64,000 nucleotides of DNA from Flaccisagitta enflata (taxonomy: Eukaryota; Chaetognatha; Sagittoidea; Aphragmophora). Of this stretch, positions 10,359-21,989 are shown piece by piece; the first letter of the stretch is position 1; each line of letters begins with the position of its first letter. The DNA is taken from contig OZ231127.1 of the NCBI GenBank assembly GCA_965153355.1, positions 44,826,001-44,890,000 of the forward strand, given 5' to 3'. Both the position numbers and the translations under genes were made by a program. The notes under the pieces are model-generated. The model had not been told where the DNA came from and made no database searches. It saw only the letters and a program-made list of their open reading frames with translations.

Positions 10359-11789
10359 TTATGAACGAACGACTAGAGGGCCAGGGGAGTTCCAAACTGG
10401 CTCCTTTCTTGCACAAAAAATTGAAAAGGACGATAATAGGGCAGCCTTTGACATGTAATTTGTGACAGATTTAACCAGACCCTTTGGCTGTTGACAACAT
10501 CGCCATATCAATGCTTTGATTCGTGAACGATTTTCCTTAGTAATCTGGCCTCTGGCCGATACTTCAACCGAAAAATTAAAAACGGAAAAATTTGCAGAGA
10601 GATCTGCAACAAGAGGCGCATATTTTTCCTCTTTATACGCGTGGCTTCTCGCTATGTTGCCGTCCCAAGGACAAGTGAGTTCAAAAAAAATGAAAACTTT
10701 TTGCACTTCATTTATGATACACAAATCCGGACGAAGTGCTGTGACTAAAATGTGCGAAGGGATGACACCGTCATGATCCGCCGTATGACCAGGAAGGTCC
10801 GAATAAATAATAAAATCATCGCGGAGGGATGGTTGGATAGAATCAATGAGCGTTAAAAGCACAGAGTTGTGGCGCCAGGTCAAACGACCCTGATCTAATG
10901 CAACGCTACAATTTGAAAGAACATGAGCAAGGGTCTGTATATTGCCACGGAAAGGACACCTGTCATTGACCCGCTTACCCCAACGTTTCAGGTTGTCAAA
11001 AGTGGGTAGGGTGTTTATTCCGGCATTAATGGCGAATCTAAGCACTCCTTGAGGAATATCCCACATATAACTTTTCCAGGAAACACACCCCTTCTCTTCC
11101 ATAATCAATGCCAAATAATCACCCTGCATTACATAACGACCAACCTTCTCCTGCCAAAAATCATTCACCCTTTTCTGAACCCCAGCCTGGACCTTTCCCT
11201 TTAAGACTTTCTTAGCATCAGGCTTGGCATGGGATGGGCCAGGAGGGGGAGGGGGCTCCAGAGCAGGCGGAGGTGGTGATGCCGAAAGAGGGGCAGGAGA
11301 CAAAACACCACTCAGGTCTAGAGAGGACCAGCTCTGGCGGGAATCATCCAGGCTCTGATCTATGGCTGAAATGTCATTCACTGCTACTGTAGGAGGAGCC
11401 ACCTCTTGCAATAATTCCCTTGTAAATGTTGCCGAGGAGAATTTCCGACGCCATTCATTTTCGCGCTCTTCTTTCGAGTCCAGTGCGTGCCTCACTCGAC
11501 CATCACAAAAAAAACGGATGTTAGACAGAGTTAGTGAATGTGACTTTTTGTAAAGATGATCAAATGACTTGACATTCAAACCATGCTCATCATGTACCAG
11601 TGCCCACGACGCACCACGCGGCAAACCCAACCATTTTTTCAGGAATCTATGAGACAGCGCATCCAAGGCTTTCAGTTGCGTACCATGCAAATCATGAATA
11701 GACAAAATAAAGCGTAGCGAGCCAAGCAAATAATCAATATAAATACGCGCTTCATATTCATTACGTACAAGCAGATCATCAATGTTTTT
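10359..11789 (-). CDS. R2-like retrotransposon, C-terminal part with zinc finger and endonuclease
   Basis: This is the C-terminal part of a reverse-transcriptase protein from a non-LTR element of the restriction-like-endonuclease type. After the end of the thumb region (LDALSHRFLKKWLGLPRG) comes a Pro-rich linker. A CCHC-like segment follows (CPFRGN, then LAHVLSNC, then QGRLTWRHNSVL). Next is a PD-(D/E)XK nuclease core: RPDLCIINE with its catalytic D, FELTCPWDGN with its E, and KEEKYAPL. The frame joins directly to the RT domain at 12267-13015 once the inserted HPE (11790-12266) is removed. The frame is intact to a stop near 10359. The protein nicks target DNA and primes reverse transcription in this class. 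Whether this copy was active before interruption is unknown. Confidence 0.85.
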   Translation of the reverse strand, partial: KNIDDLLVRNEYEARIYIDYLLGSLRFILSIHDLHGTQLKALDALSHRFLKKWLGLPRGASWALVHDEHGLNVKSFDHLYKKSHSLTLSNIRFFCDGRVRHALDSKEERENEWRRKFSSATFTRELLQEVAPPTVAVNDISAIDQSLDDSRQSWSSLDLSGVLSPAPLSASPPPPALEPPPPPGPSHAKPDAKKVLKGKVQAGVQKRVNDFWQEKVGRYVMQGDYLALIMEEKGCVSWKSYMWDIPQGVLRFAINAGINTLPTFDNLKRWGKRVNDRCPFRGNIQTLAHVLSNCSVALDQGRLTWRHNSVLLTLIDSIQPSLRDDFIIYSDLPGHTADHDGVIPSHILVTALRPDLCIINEVQKVFIFFELTCPWDGNIARSHAYKEEKYAPLVADLSANFSVFNFSVEVSARGQITKENRSRIKALIWRCCQQPKGLVKSVTNYMSKAALLSSFSIFCARKEPVWNSPGPLVVRS

Positions 11790-12266
11790 AGTCGCGTGCA
11801 CGCGACTCTACACCTTGCCGTGTCGGTCGGTCGGTCGGTCGGTCGGTAGGTCGGTCCGTCCGTCACATTTTTGAAATTATGACTTTTTAAGGTTGGTAAG
11901 GTATTTTAAGGTACTCTAGGGTATTTCAGGGTACTTTAGGGTACTTCAGGTTACTTAAGTTATTTTAGGTAGTTAAGGTATTTTAGGGTACTTTCAGATA
12001 CTTTTGGTTTTTTTCAGGTATTTTTGAGTATTTTTGGATATTATTAGGTGCTTTTGGGTATTTTTGGGTATTTTAGGGTGTTATTGGGTATTTTTGGGTA
12101 TTTTTGGGTATTTTTGGGTATTTTGACAACTTTTTATTGGACAGTCGTTATTGGTTCAGAATGTAACTTTTTTTGGGACAGACGTTATGTGGTATAAAGT
12201 TCTGACGTATGAAGTTGTGTAATTGTGTGTAACGTAGCACGCGACTGTTGGCCTGTTGAGCTTGTT
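11790..12266 (+). mobile_element. HPE, AGTCGCG class, inserted in retrotransposon ORF
   Basis: The perfect 18-nt palindrome AGTCGCGTGCACGCGACT (11790-11807) follows a T-run. (GGTC)n, a GGTATTTT-type tandem repeat (11890-12125) and the subterminal GCACGCGACT (12237-12246) follow, ending GAGCTTGTT at 12266. Removing exactly these 477 bp, with no duplicated bases, rejoins the - strand ORF in frame. This fixes both ends and shows insertion without target duplication. Confidence 0.92.
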
Positions 12267-13015
12267 TAACTGATCACCCACCCTTTCCTGAATTACCGCT
12301 GCCACAGAAGGGACAGAAAAATCAAAAGTGTAAAAACCCCCAAGAAATTTATGATATTTGTCGTGCAAGATAGAGCCAATTTCCGTGTTCCCAAGAGAAA
12401 AGCCGATCTCTACAGATCTGCCTGCCTTGATAGAAAGAGATCTGCATTTACGAGGCTTCAATCTTAAGCCCATTGAACTTGTCAATTCTTGAAGACGATT
12501 CATCAATTTCTTGTGTTTTCTTAGATCCCGGGTGATCAAGTTAAAGTCGTCGGCAAAAGGCAATGTTATGAATGACATACCATTTAAGCAATAACCGTCA
12601 GCCTCCTGAAATTTAACAAGATCCTCCAAAATCGGATTAAAACATATAAGAAATATTATTGGGCTGAGAGGATCACCTTGGAAAACCCCTTTTCTGAATT
12701 TAAATTCCTCTGAGATCCAATTGGAAGTGCGAATCTTGCCACTTAAATTTCCATAAAGGGAGACGATGTAATCCCTAACGTTTTCGGGTAAGTTCATCCG
12801 GTCGAGACAAATAGGAATAAGATCATGAGAGACACTTCCAAATGCATCCTCGAGGTCGAACCATGTGATGTGCACGGCTCTCCCATTATGTTTAGCATGG
12901 TTTATAATTTCATCCAAAATTAGATTGTGATCCTGACAGCCCGAAACCTTATTCAAAAAAGCCTTTTGAACTTCCTTATTTATAAAACCATGTATCCAGA
13001 CTTCTCTGTCTTTTC
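12267..13015 (-). CDS. R2-like retrotransposon, reverse transcriptase domain (5'-truncated)
   Basis: Reverse-transcriptase core on the - strand. The N-terminal part is KAFLNKVSGCQDHNLILDEI, then the first catalytic motif TWFDLEDAFGSVSH, the GVFQGDPLSPIIF motif, and FADDFNL, which carries the paired catalytic aspartates. GLRLKPRKCRSLS follows, as in R2/NeSL-type elements. Sequence 5' of about 13015 changes abruptly to GTCC/GTCA simple repeats, so the copy is truncated and lacks its N-terminal DNA-binding region. The 3' side is interrupted by the HPE at 11790-12266 and resumes in frame. Confidence 0.88.
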
Positions 13016-13151
13016 CTTGGGATATCCCTGAGTCTCTAGGCTGCGTCGGTCCATTCTTCAGTCTACCTGTTTGTCCATCTGTCAATTCGTTGGTCCGTCC
13101 GTCAATCCATGCATCCATGGCCTTTTTTTTCTGCGTGTAGAATGCCAAGCA

Positions 13152-13252
<101 letters not shown>

Positions 13253-13255
13253 GCG

Positions 13256-13306
13256 TCTCAGGAGGGCAACGAAGGATGCATCTGATGGTCGAATTTTGGC
13301 CTTGTT
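13256..13306 (+). mobile_element. HPE right end, AGATGCG class, remnant
   Basis: GGATGCATCT (13274-13283) is the subterminal copy. It is followed by 17 nt and GGCCTTGTT at 13306. The GTCC/GTCA repeats at 13060-13110 are probably its interior, cut off from its hairpin end by the retrotransposon. Confidence 0.65.
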
Positions 13307-13309
13307 TTT

Positions 13310-13443
13310 AGATGCGTCATCGCATCTCTATAAGAGGGTCTGTCCGTCCGTCCATCGGTTGGTCGGTCCGTCGGTCAGTATGTCCGTTACGCTTCCTCTA
13401 ATATCGCGCTGATGACGCATCGAGTTGCCCGCCCGGGCTTGTT
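13310..13443 (+). mobile_element. Minimal HPE, AGATGCG class (134 bp)
   Basis: Hairpin AGATGCGTCATCGCATCT (13310-13327), CTATAAGAGGGTCTGTCC, a short (GTCC/GGTC)n run, subterminal GATGACGCATC (13411-13421), end GGGCTTGTT. The unusual loop TCAT is mirrored in the subterminal copy as GATGA. It starts three T after the CTTGTT of the preceding element, head to tail. Confidence 0.93.
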
Positions 13444-13451
13444 TCACAGAA

Positions 13452-13498
<47 letters not shown>

Positions 13499-13499
<1 letters not shown>

Positions 13500-13709
13500 G
13501 TGAATATGGATGATTCACATGATCAGAGTGGGTTTCCCGATTTAGAAACACATTTGCATTTCGAGAAAAGAATTAGAACTAGAAGTAAGATTCCCTTTTC
13601 CAATTTATTCAACACTTCTTCTTTTGGAACAAGGAGACATATCCTCCACACTAATCATTCCGAAATTAAAAAAATTTACCAGATATTTTCTTTCCTTATC
13701 ATCCATTGA
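13499..13709 (+). CDS. Weak candidate exon, unknown
   Basis: After a (GA)n run the frame EEVNMDDSHDQSGFPDLETH continues with normal amino-acid composition to a stop at 13707-13709. A strong donor-like AGAA|GTAAGATT sits near 13581. The acceptor would be the end of the GA run, which is poor. The phase does not fit the next supported exon at 20110. No domain was recognised. It may be a chance ORF. Confidence 0.15.
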
Positions 13710-13756
13710 AAAAGAAAAACGAAACAATAAATTCATATTCACTTTTTCTTCTTTTT

Positions 13757-13977
13757 AGTCGCGGACAAGCGACTCTACACCCTGCTGTGTCGGTTGGTCA
13801 GTCCGTCGGTCCGTCCAATATGTTTTTGAAATATTGTCTTTTCGGTGTGTATTACAGTGTTTAGGTCATTGTCAGGTGTGTCAGGTGTATGTACATGTGA
13901 AATACAATTTTACTGGAGTTTTATAGTACTGCAGTGGTGCTCCTGCTTAACGACTCTTGCCCTGTTTTGGGCTTGTT
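13757..13977 (+). mobile_element. HPE, AGTCGCG class
   Basis: Hairpin AGTCGCGGACAAGCGACT after TTTTT, CTACACCCTGCTGTGTCGG, short (GGTC/GTCC)n, (TCAGGTGTG) motifs. The subterminal copy is reduced to AACGACT near 13950, preceded by GCTCCTGC. The end is GGGCTTGTT. Confidence 0.8.
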
Positions 13978-14946
13978 TTTATCAAAACCAAAAAAAGAGA
14001 GCAAAACAACAGCATGTGACTCAAATTGCATATAAAAAAAACATACTTACAAGAGAATAAAAAACACAAACAGACAAAACGAAAAAAGAAACAGAAAAAA
14101 AGAATCAAACCAGACAATAGACACATCTGCCTAAGTGCCAAATGGAAAAATGAATCTGAATGTGCTTTTCATCATCATCAACAGGCAAGATGCACGTTTT
14201 CAGTCAGTCCCAATTTCGCATTCATCCATATAACCATATCTCATCGTGTATCAAGATGTAGCAACTATGTCTATCAGGGCGTATGTTGGTATTGACATCT
14301 GACACCCATGTTCCCCTTTTTATCCGACCACTCAAAACGAAGTAGCAAATCGATTTCAAAGCTCTGGTTCTCTGTCTTCCCTTTTTAGTGGCGCCCTTTC
14401 AGGCATTTTAAGTCATCTAAAGTCATATATCACTTTAGGTCTTTGTAATTCATTTTAAGTATTTCAAGTTACTACTCGACTAAAAAAAAACCGCACCCTA
14501 TTTTGAGTTGAAGAATAAGAAAAACAAATGATTTGAACATTTTTTTGTTTAAGTGATTTGAAAGATTTTCAAATTTTCTTTCATTCTTGACCAATCCTAA
14601 ATCTGTATCTCAAACGGTTTGGGAGCTAGAGCTTGCCAAAGATATCCTCTAATTTGTAAAAATGCTCATTTTTTGATGGGATTTCAAATTGAAAATGCAA
14701 TGTTTTTACTCATTCTTATGCCATTTCTAAACGAATAAAGCTAGAATTCCCAGATTGAAGCCAAATAAAAGATCTTTTTAAGAGCTTTCTAATGGTCTAA
14801 GATTTTAATTAGTAATTTTGAAATTCAGTATGACAATTTGCCATTTTAAAGTGCGGCTTTTTTTTTTGAGTCGATTAGTATTCAAGTCATTAAATGTAGT
14901 TTTAGCTATTCATCACGGTGAAAGTCTGACGGTTGTTGTTGAGTCA
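13978..14946. other. No gene; possible decayed HPE at 14386-14488
   Basis: Mostly AT-rich non-coding DNA. TTTTTAGTGGCGCCCTTTCAG near 14383 begins a stretch of AAGTCATTT repeats ending ACTCGACTAAAAA near 14480, which resembles a collapsed HPE. The rest (14490-14870) has no recognised feature. Confidence 0.5.
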
Positions 14947-15288
14947 TAATGATTGTATTGGACGAATCATAAACAAACGTTGAAATATGTATTTTCCCGA
15001 TATTTCGACTAAAAGACATCAACCCTCCTCACGGGAGAAGAAAAATGGCGCTGATCAGGGTTGCCACAGGCGACACCCTCTGCTTTGTCTCTTTCCTGTC
15101 TCTCTCTCTCTCTCTCTCTTTCCCATCTTCCATCTCTGGCTTCAGCCTCTTTTCCTTTGCTTTCTCTTTCTCTCTTCCTCTCATCTCCATTTTTCTTCTC
15201 CCCTGAAGAAGGCTGATGTCTTTCGGTCGAAATATCGGGAATATACACATTCCAACTTTTATTTATGATTTGTCCAATACAATCATTC
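14947..15288. mobile_element. Foldback element, 342 bp, arms about 105 bp
   Basis: The left arm AATGATTGTATTGGAC ... CCCGATATTTCGACTAAAAG, running to GGAGAAGAAAAATGG, is matched inverted by the right arm. That arm runs CCATTTTTCTTCTCC ... CTTTCGGTCGAAATATCGGG to CCAATACAATCATT. The loop includes a short CT run. No duplication was identified at its ends and there is no coding capacity. Confidence 0.85.
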
Positions 15289-15599
15289 AGCCATTCATGG
15301 TTCTATTAGTCATTGTAAGGTTTTTTAAATCATTTAAAGAAGCAGAATACTTTATATTATCAACTAAGTGCCTGGTTTTGCAAACTGTTCCCTCAAGAAC
15401 TTGGGTTTATATTGGGCCCTTGACTTTTTTCTTTTTTCTTTCTTTTGCTTTGTCTTTTCTTTCTTTCCCCTCATCTCTCCCTTTAATTTCCGTGACAATC
15501 GAAGGAGCCACTGGGGCCCTCCTTGGACCCGGGCCCTTATAATATGTGTAGGTTGTATGGGCCTCTACAGGCCACGTGTCATTTTAGTCATTTATTGCA
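15289..15599. other. No gene recognised
   Basis: T-rich non-coding sequence with GGGCCC motifs near 15412-15540. Nothing else could be supported. Confidence 0.6.
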
Positions 15600-15755
15600 T
15601 TTTATTTCTTCTTTAGTCATTATAAGTAATTTATCGTCAATTTAAGTCATTTAGGTCGTTTAAGTTATTCATGTCATTTTTTACAACATTCATCTAAGAG
15701 TCCAGTCAATTCAGTTTTTTACCTAAAGCACGCGACTTTTAGGTGGTGGCCTTTC
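15600..15755 (+). mobile_element. HPE right-end remnant
   Basis: AAGTCATTT-type interior repeats lead to the subterminal GCACGCGACT (15728-15737) and GGTGGTGGCCTTTC, a mutated CTTGTT end. The hairpin end was not found. Confidence 0.6.
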
Positions 15756-15828
15756 ATCTTACCCAATAGTAAGAAAAATCGGTGAGATAATGAATAAAGA
15801 AGGATGAACAAATTCAAATGGTACCGGG

Positions 15829-17700
15829 CAGGGGCGTATTTGAGCCGAAATTTTTGGGGCGGCAAGCCAAAATCTGTGTCCCAATGAATTATGTGTCACA
15901 ACAATTTTTCTGTTACCTATTTGGCTAATTGGGAAACTAATATAACTAATTATGCTCATTGCTATTGCTTTTTAATGTTACTATTGGCTGGTGTCATGCT
16001 AAGCCAACCATGGACGGGTGAAATTCGTCAATTTTACATGTTGGAAAATTGAAGAAAATCATACATCATCATGTAGCTTTGCTATTATTACATATGGTTC
16101 CATACTTGGATTTTCTTAAATACGCTCATTTTTCATGCAAATTAGGCTTAAATAGATATTGTTGGCAATTTTATTACTAGAAAATTTAGCTAAAAACAAA
16201 TAAGAAATCAATATGACAGTAAAATTCTTATTGATAATCTTCAAACAAATATGTGTGATCATGTTTCTAAAATTGTTTGGAATTTTTTCAGTTTTTTAAA
16301 AAATATCTATAAGTACCATTACTGGCTGGGCGGGCTGTTGGAAGAAAAATTTATTTCCCCAAGCTCTTTTTTATACCAGTGACGAGGAATCTTTGAAGGA
16401 AGCTTCATGCAAAATTTCAACCAGATCGGACAATTATTTTAGAAGTTATGCAATTTTTTCATTTTTTCATCTGGTAGGCTGGTTGGTCTGGTTGGACTAC
16501 TCGACATTCTTTATGTCGCATCAGAATTTAGGCAAAGGACCCTCTTGGTCCAGGTATCAACCATGCAAAATTTCAACGGGCTAGCTCAAACAGTTCCTGA
16601 GATATGCTAATTTTAATTTTAAGAAATTTTTAATTTTAAGAAATTTTTTTTGTGTGAGAAGCGCTCTGTGGAAACAAAGAATTAACTACGATGAGCCGTC
16701 AATGAGCGTATCAATTCTGTTCACACTTCAGGACCAACAAAATGTAAAATTTCATTGTGATGAAATGCCTGAGAGCTAAGACTTCAAATTATCAGAAGAG
16801 AATCAAAATTTCACGCTCTTTCACATGGTGTGGTCAGATTTTATGTGAATTGTTTCATTTTTACACCATAGTGGCATATTCAAAGTGTTAGGTATGCGTT
16901 AGGATCAAGTTTGGGGGTGTGCGCGAATTGATACGCTCCAAGAAAAAAACCATTTCTCTGCGTAGGATTGACCCAATAAGATGAAAATGGAAGGGAATGT
17001 CCTTCAAGTAGTTGTCCATCGAATTGCAAGAAAAAAAATGCTTAATGTTTAAGATAAATGAGGTTAAAAAAAATAAATATCATAACATTCAATCTTGAGA
17101 GAAAAAAAGGAAAAAAATCGAGAAGGGGTAAATTTGATTTTTATACCATTTTTTGACAACTTTTAGATTGAGTATTGAGTTGAATTTTTTTTGTGTATCC
17201 AGTGGGATTGATACTAGTTGATAAAAACTCATAATATCATAAGATGCAACATTCTTTGATTGGTTTTGCTTGCTATTTCTTACAGGAGACAGAATGGAGA
17301 CACGCCAAAAAGAGCCCTTTGAACAAATTTTTAGACCCTCTAGGGGTAGGGAGGGTCACAAAAAATGGTTTGAAATTGTACACTTGGTAGTTATGAATGT
17401 CTTTGAACCATCTAATTCGTTTATAATGCTGTATCTGAAGCTTGGGCCAACGTAGATTGGCAGAAACTCGGACCCTCAAGCATGCTGTGGAACCGTGACA
17501 TTTGCCTATTGTTTTATTAGAAAAAATAAGATCTGCTTTACTACAGCATAAAATGTTTATTAGTTAAGATATAAAAAATCAGTCTCCAATCTTTTTAAGC
17601 AAATCTCTCAACCATCTCAATCTGTGTCCCGATGGCGGTTTGTGCCCCAACAAAAAGGGCAGCAGCTGCTGCCCCTGACGCCCCGTCAAATACGCCCCTG
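15829..17700. mobile_element. hAT-type element, non-coding, 1.87 kb
   Basis: The terminal inverted repeats are CAGGGGCGTATTTGA and TCAAATACGCCCCTG. They are flanked by the exact 8-bp duplication GTACCGGG (15821-15828, 17701-17708), which is diagnostic of hAT insertion. No transposase ORF is present. Its middle carries another TIR element (15986-17503), so the native hAT part is only about 350 bp. It sits inside the left tip of the foldback element at 17704-19590. Confidence 0.92.
15986..17503 (+). mobile_element. TIR element, family G, copy 1
   Basis: About 1.5 kb, homologous over most of its length to 21305-23293. The right end TGACATTTGCC is intact and the left end GGCTGGTGTCA is diverged from GGCAAATGTCA. 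Shared blocks include TTTGGGGGTGTGCGC, GATACGCTCCAAGAAAA and AGAATGGAGACA. It has no coding domain and is nested in the hAT element 15829-17700. Confidence 0.75.
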
Positions 17701-17703
17701 GTA

Positions 17704-19590
17704 CCGGGTCATCCACTTTAGTTGTAGGATTCTGTAAAGCTTTTCTCAGAGATGCAAAGATTTGAAATTATAAGGGTCTTAAAGAGCCTATATTTACATT
17801 TTTGTATCCAAATTTCATCACTGTAGGTCAAAAAGTTTGAAGTTTATGAGAATTTAAAGAAAAATTGCAAAAAAGCTGAATGCATAGAAAATACAGAAAT
17901 CTTCCATCTATTCGATTTCATCATATCTTAACTATTGTAGTCACAGATGGTGCACACATCTCTTGATACCCCTCCAAAGAGAATGGAAATATCCGTTTTT
18001 TCTAACTGTGTCATTTGTCTTCAGGAACATGTGGACAACTAAAAAAAAAACAAAAAACAAAAAAATTCTTCTGAAATTTTTTCATCTATATCATTATTTA
18101 TGCAAAAAAAGGTTATTTTTAGCACTTTTTAGGCATGAAATTATTCATACAGCTTTGAAAATTAAAAGAAATACTGGAAATATGTGGCAATAGCTAGAAT
18201 ACACATGTTTTTACCATTAGCAAAAAGTTTTTTTGGATATCTTGAAGATAAGAGCGTAAAAAATGCCTAAAAAAGGCAAAATATTGTTTTTTTCAGTATT
18301 TTTCTATCCTAATTTGTTCATGCAGCATAATAACTCTTTAAAAATCTTAGAAATGTGTGGCAATGATTAGAACATACATGTTTTTACCCTTGACAAAATT
18401 TTTTTTTTGATATCTAGAAGATAAACACATAAAAAAAGCCAAGAAATGGCAAAATATCCTTTTTTCAGTATCTTTAAGTGCTAATTCTGAAAAAAAACTG
18501 GTTCAGGTCAAAAATAGCTATATTCAAGACTACTTCTATACATTTTTAGGATTTTTCAGGAGTTATCATGCTGCATGAACAAATAAAGACTTAAAATTAC
18601 TAAAAAAAATAATATTTTACTGTTTTTTGGTTTTTTTTTTATGCTGTTATCTTTGTTATATCCCAAATAACTTTTTGTCAAGGGTATAAACTAGCAATTG
18701 CCACACATTTTAAAGATTTTTTAAGAGTTTTTATGCTGCTTAAAAGAATCAAGACTTAAAAATACAAAAAAAAAGATATTTTGCCATTTTTTGTTTTTTT
18801 TTTATGCATTTATCTTCAAGATATCCCAAAAAACTTTTTGCTATGGGTAAAAACATGTATATTCTAGCTAGTGCAACACATTTCTAAGATTTTCCAAGAG
18901 TTATTAGGACAGAAAAAAACTAAAAAAAAATGATATTTTACCGTTTTTAGGTTTTTTTATGCATTCATCTATAAGATATCCCAAAAAACTTTTTGCTAAT
19001 GGTAAAAACATGTGTATTTTAGCTATTGCCACCTATTTCCAGTGTTTTTTTGGATTTTCAAAGCTGTATGAACAATTTAATGCCCAAAAAGTGCTAAAAA
19101 TAAATGAAAAAATTTCAGAAGAATTTTTTTGTTTTTTGTTTTTTTTAGTAGTCCACATATTCCTGAAGACAAATGATACAGTCAGAAAAAATGGATATTT
19201 CGATTCTCTTTGGGGGGTATCCGGAGATGTGTGGGTGGTTAAGTCACAAATGGTATGAAAATTGGTCGACACTAAAGACTACATCAAATCACAACTTATT
19301 CAAGGTCAATTTTGCAACGGTGGTCCACATTGTTTTGAAAAAGATAAGCAAGTGCTGTTTTATCGTCTTTGGATTTCAAAGGAAAATCTACTCAAAGGGG
19401 AAATATCAGCTTTTGCTTCATATCTTAAAAAAAAAACAAACTACTGTGCCCACATTGATGAAATTCTGATAAAAAAGAAATACGTCAATCTATAGAGCAT
19501 ACTATACAAGAGCTAATCAATCTTAATTCCATGGTTCTTTGCATATCTGAAAAAAAGCTTAACATTTTTCGACAACTCAGGTGGATGACC
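17704..19590. mobile_element. Giant foldback element, arms about 900 bp
   Basis: The ends CGGGTCATCCAC and GTGGATGACCCG are inverted, and the arms stay homologous to a centre near 18610. For example CCAAAGAGAATGGAAATATCC at 17975 pairs with the inverted copy at 19190. Within the arms, units around GATATCTxxAAGATAA and ACATGTTTTTACC repeat several times. It lies in the region upstream of kringle 1 and has no ORF of interest. Confidence 0.8.
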
Positions 19591-20109
<519 letters not shown>

Positions 20110-20316
20110 TTTGGCCCTTATCGACTCCCTCATCGTCAACCAGACAGACGACATTCAAACTCCTCCTCACAATTTTTTCGACATTTTTCGCAACAAAGAC
20201 AACGGAAAAATCCAGTACAGCGACTGCAGCTCCTTTGATTACGACGGACACGTCAGCCAAACCAAAGACGGCGTTCCTTGTATGAAATGGAAGGACGCTT
20301 ACAGTCCTAATCGAAG
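20110..20316 (+). CDS. Multidomain protease/BPI gene: exon with N-terminal half of kringle 1
   Basis: The acceptor is GAAACTGCAG| and the donor is CGAAG|GTTTGG, phase 2 at both ends. The frame reads LALIDSLIVNQTDDIQ, then NKDNGKIQYSD, then the start of a kringle: C, YDGHVSQTKDG, C, and MKWKDAYSPN. The spacing C...YxGxxSxTxxGxxCxxW is the kringle pattern. The second half of the fold is in the exon at 31863, whose phase matches exactly. Kringles are disulfide-bonded extracellular binding modules found beside serine proteases (plasminogen, thrombin, HGF). The upstream residues have no recognised domain, and at least one 5' exon must exist. Confidence 0.85.
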
Positions 20317-21153
20317 GTTTGGTATGAGGAAAGTTTTATACGTTGCAAGTCGAAGTCTAGGTTAGTCAAAAACCATGTTATCCATTGTAAAACAGAACAT
20401 GTTAAGATGCTCAAGCGGAAAATCAAAGGTCAGATGTGCATTGAGAATGGACTATCGGAGAACAATCATATTAAATTTAGTGCAAATTGACCTGGAAAAG
20501 TGAAATATATAACAAAAAACAAGATGTGCGCGTGCTTTCTAAATTCTCCGTCCGCTGGTCCATCGGTCGGTCAGTTAATCCATCACACTTTACTTTTTGG
20601 GCAGTGGTCCCAAAGGGCCGATGTCCTGTAGGACTTCCGGGTGAATTTCCTAACGTCCCTCCATTTGTCCATCCATCCATTCTCTCCCCCCCAGGCCTCC
20701 CAGACCCTGATCTGATTCTTTCAGACACAAAATCCTTTCTCAGTGAACATTCTCAGTGGCCCAAAATCATCCCTCTCAGGCCAAAAATCTGTACTCTTTT
20801 ATACAAAATCGGCCTTTATAGTGGGCCCAAAATTAGCCCTCTCAGGCTTTTAATCAGCCCGCCGAGGCTCGTAATCAGCCTCCTCTAGCAAAAAATAGGC
20901 CCTGATCGGGCTCAAATTTGCCCTCTCAGCCTAAAGTCTAACCTCGCAGGCCTCAATTTAGCCTTCAAGTTTGCCCTCTCTTGCCTAAGATCTGCCCTCA
21001 AGTTGCCCTCAAGTTCTGTGCGTCTTTTGCTAAGTTGCATTTTATAACCCTTCTTGATTTGTCATCACATGGCGTCGCTCGTGATTCTTCTTGGGATTCA
21101 TCCACATTATTCGTTAATGTTATCAGTCTCATGATTGGTTCCTGTTTTTACCG
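20317..21153. other. Intron start; minisatellite-carrying element remnant
   Basis: Intronic. GTCCxxxGGTC repeats near 20545 precede GGGCAGTGGTCCCAAAGGGC (20601). A region built on CTCTCAGGCC...AAATC units of about 20 bp (20750-21010) follows. This is the inverted form of the minisatellite at 37700-38340 and resembles 44650-44840. Confidence 0.6.
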
Positions 21154-21584
21154 GTCAAATACCCGCTTGCCCAAAACCCTTTGAAAAAAAAAAAAAAATT
21201 AAACCGTCTCCAGTTTTTTGCACACTGGTCCTAAAAAACGTGAAGATTAAGAATATCACTTTGATTTTTCCCAATTGTGAGCCGAAAAAATTAGAAACAC
21301 TTTTGGCAAATGTCAAGAAACGGCAAGTGAGCAGGGGTAGAACTAGCCATTTTTTTAATGATTCATATTCAACAAAACTATACATTACTGTATAGCTTAT
21401 GAAGTTACATATACAAATCCATAGAAGAATATTGTTAATTAAGCTCATTTTTCATGCAAATTAAGCCTAATTAGACCGATTTTGTACATAAAAAAATACA
21501 AAATTAAGCATATTGTAGCAAAGAATCATTATTTTTTACCAAAATTATGTTTAAACGCAATAGTATGAGGGTGTTTCATGAAAA

Positions 21585-21804
21585 AACAAGTGACGCGGGG
21601 TCAAAATATCGTTTCGGACGGGTGGGCAGGGGCATCCAACCCCCATCCACTACCAAACCTACTCCAAACACTCAAACATACACAAAAAGTATCAAAAACG
21701 CTTGTTTTCCCACGTTTCAACTGGATGACACCGGACGGACCGACGGACCAACGGACGGATGGACGGATGGACAAAGCCTCTTATAGAGTTGCGTGTCCGC
21801 AACT
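21585..21804 (-). mobile_element. HPE, AGTTGCG class
   Basis: It begins AACAAGTGACGCGGGGTCA, a different outer sequence from the GGCCGGATAC type. Subterminal GTTTCGGAC, GGGTGGGCAGGGGC, (GGAC)n, CTCTTATAG, hairpin AGTTGCGTGTCCGCAACT (21787-21804), AAAAA. Relatives lie at 51898 and 54822. Confidence 0.85.
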
Positions 21805-21989
21805 AAAAACGAAATTTCATGAATTTTCAAAATATCTCTATAAGCACCATTTTTGGTTAGTTGGGCAGTGCTATATAAATATATTTGGCCAAGCTCTTCT
21901 TCATACTAGTAATGAAGATACTCTTCAGTAACTTTCATGCAAAATTTCAGCCAAATCTGCTAACTCATTCAAAAGTTATGCCACTTTTT

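Noticed and set aside
10516-11553. + strand ORFs of 63-86 codons
   Set aside because: Antisense shadows of the retrotransposon endonuclease ORF.
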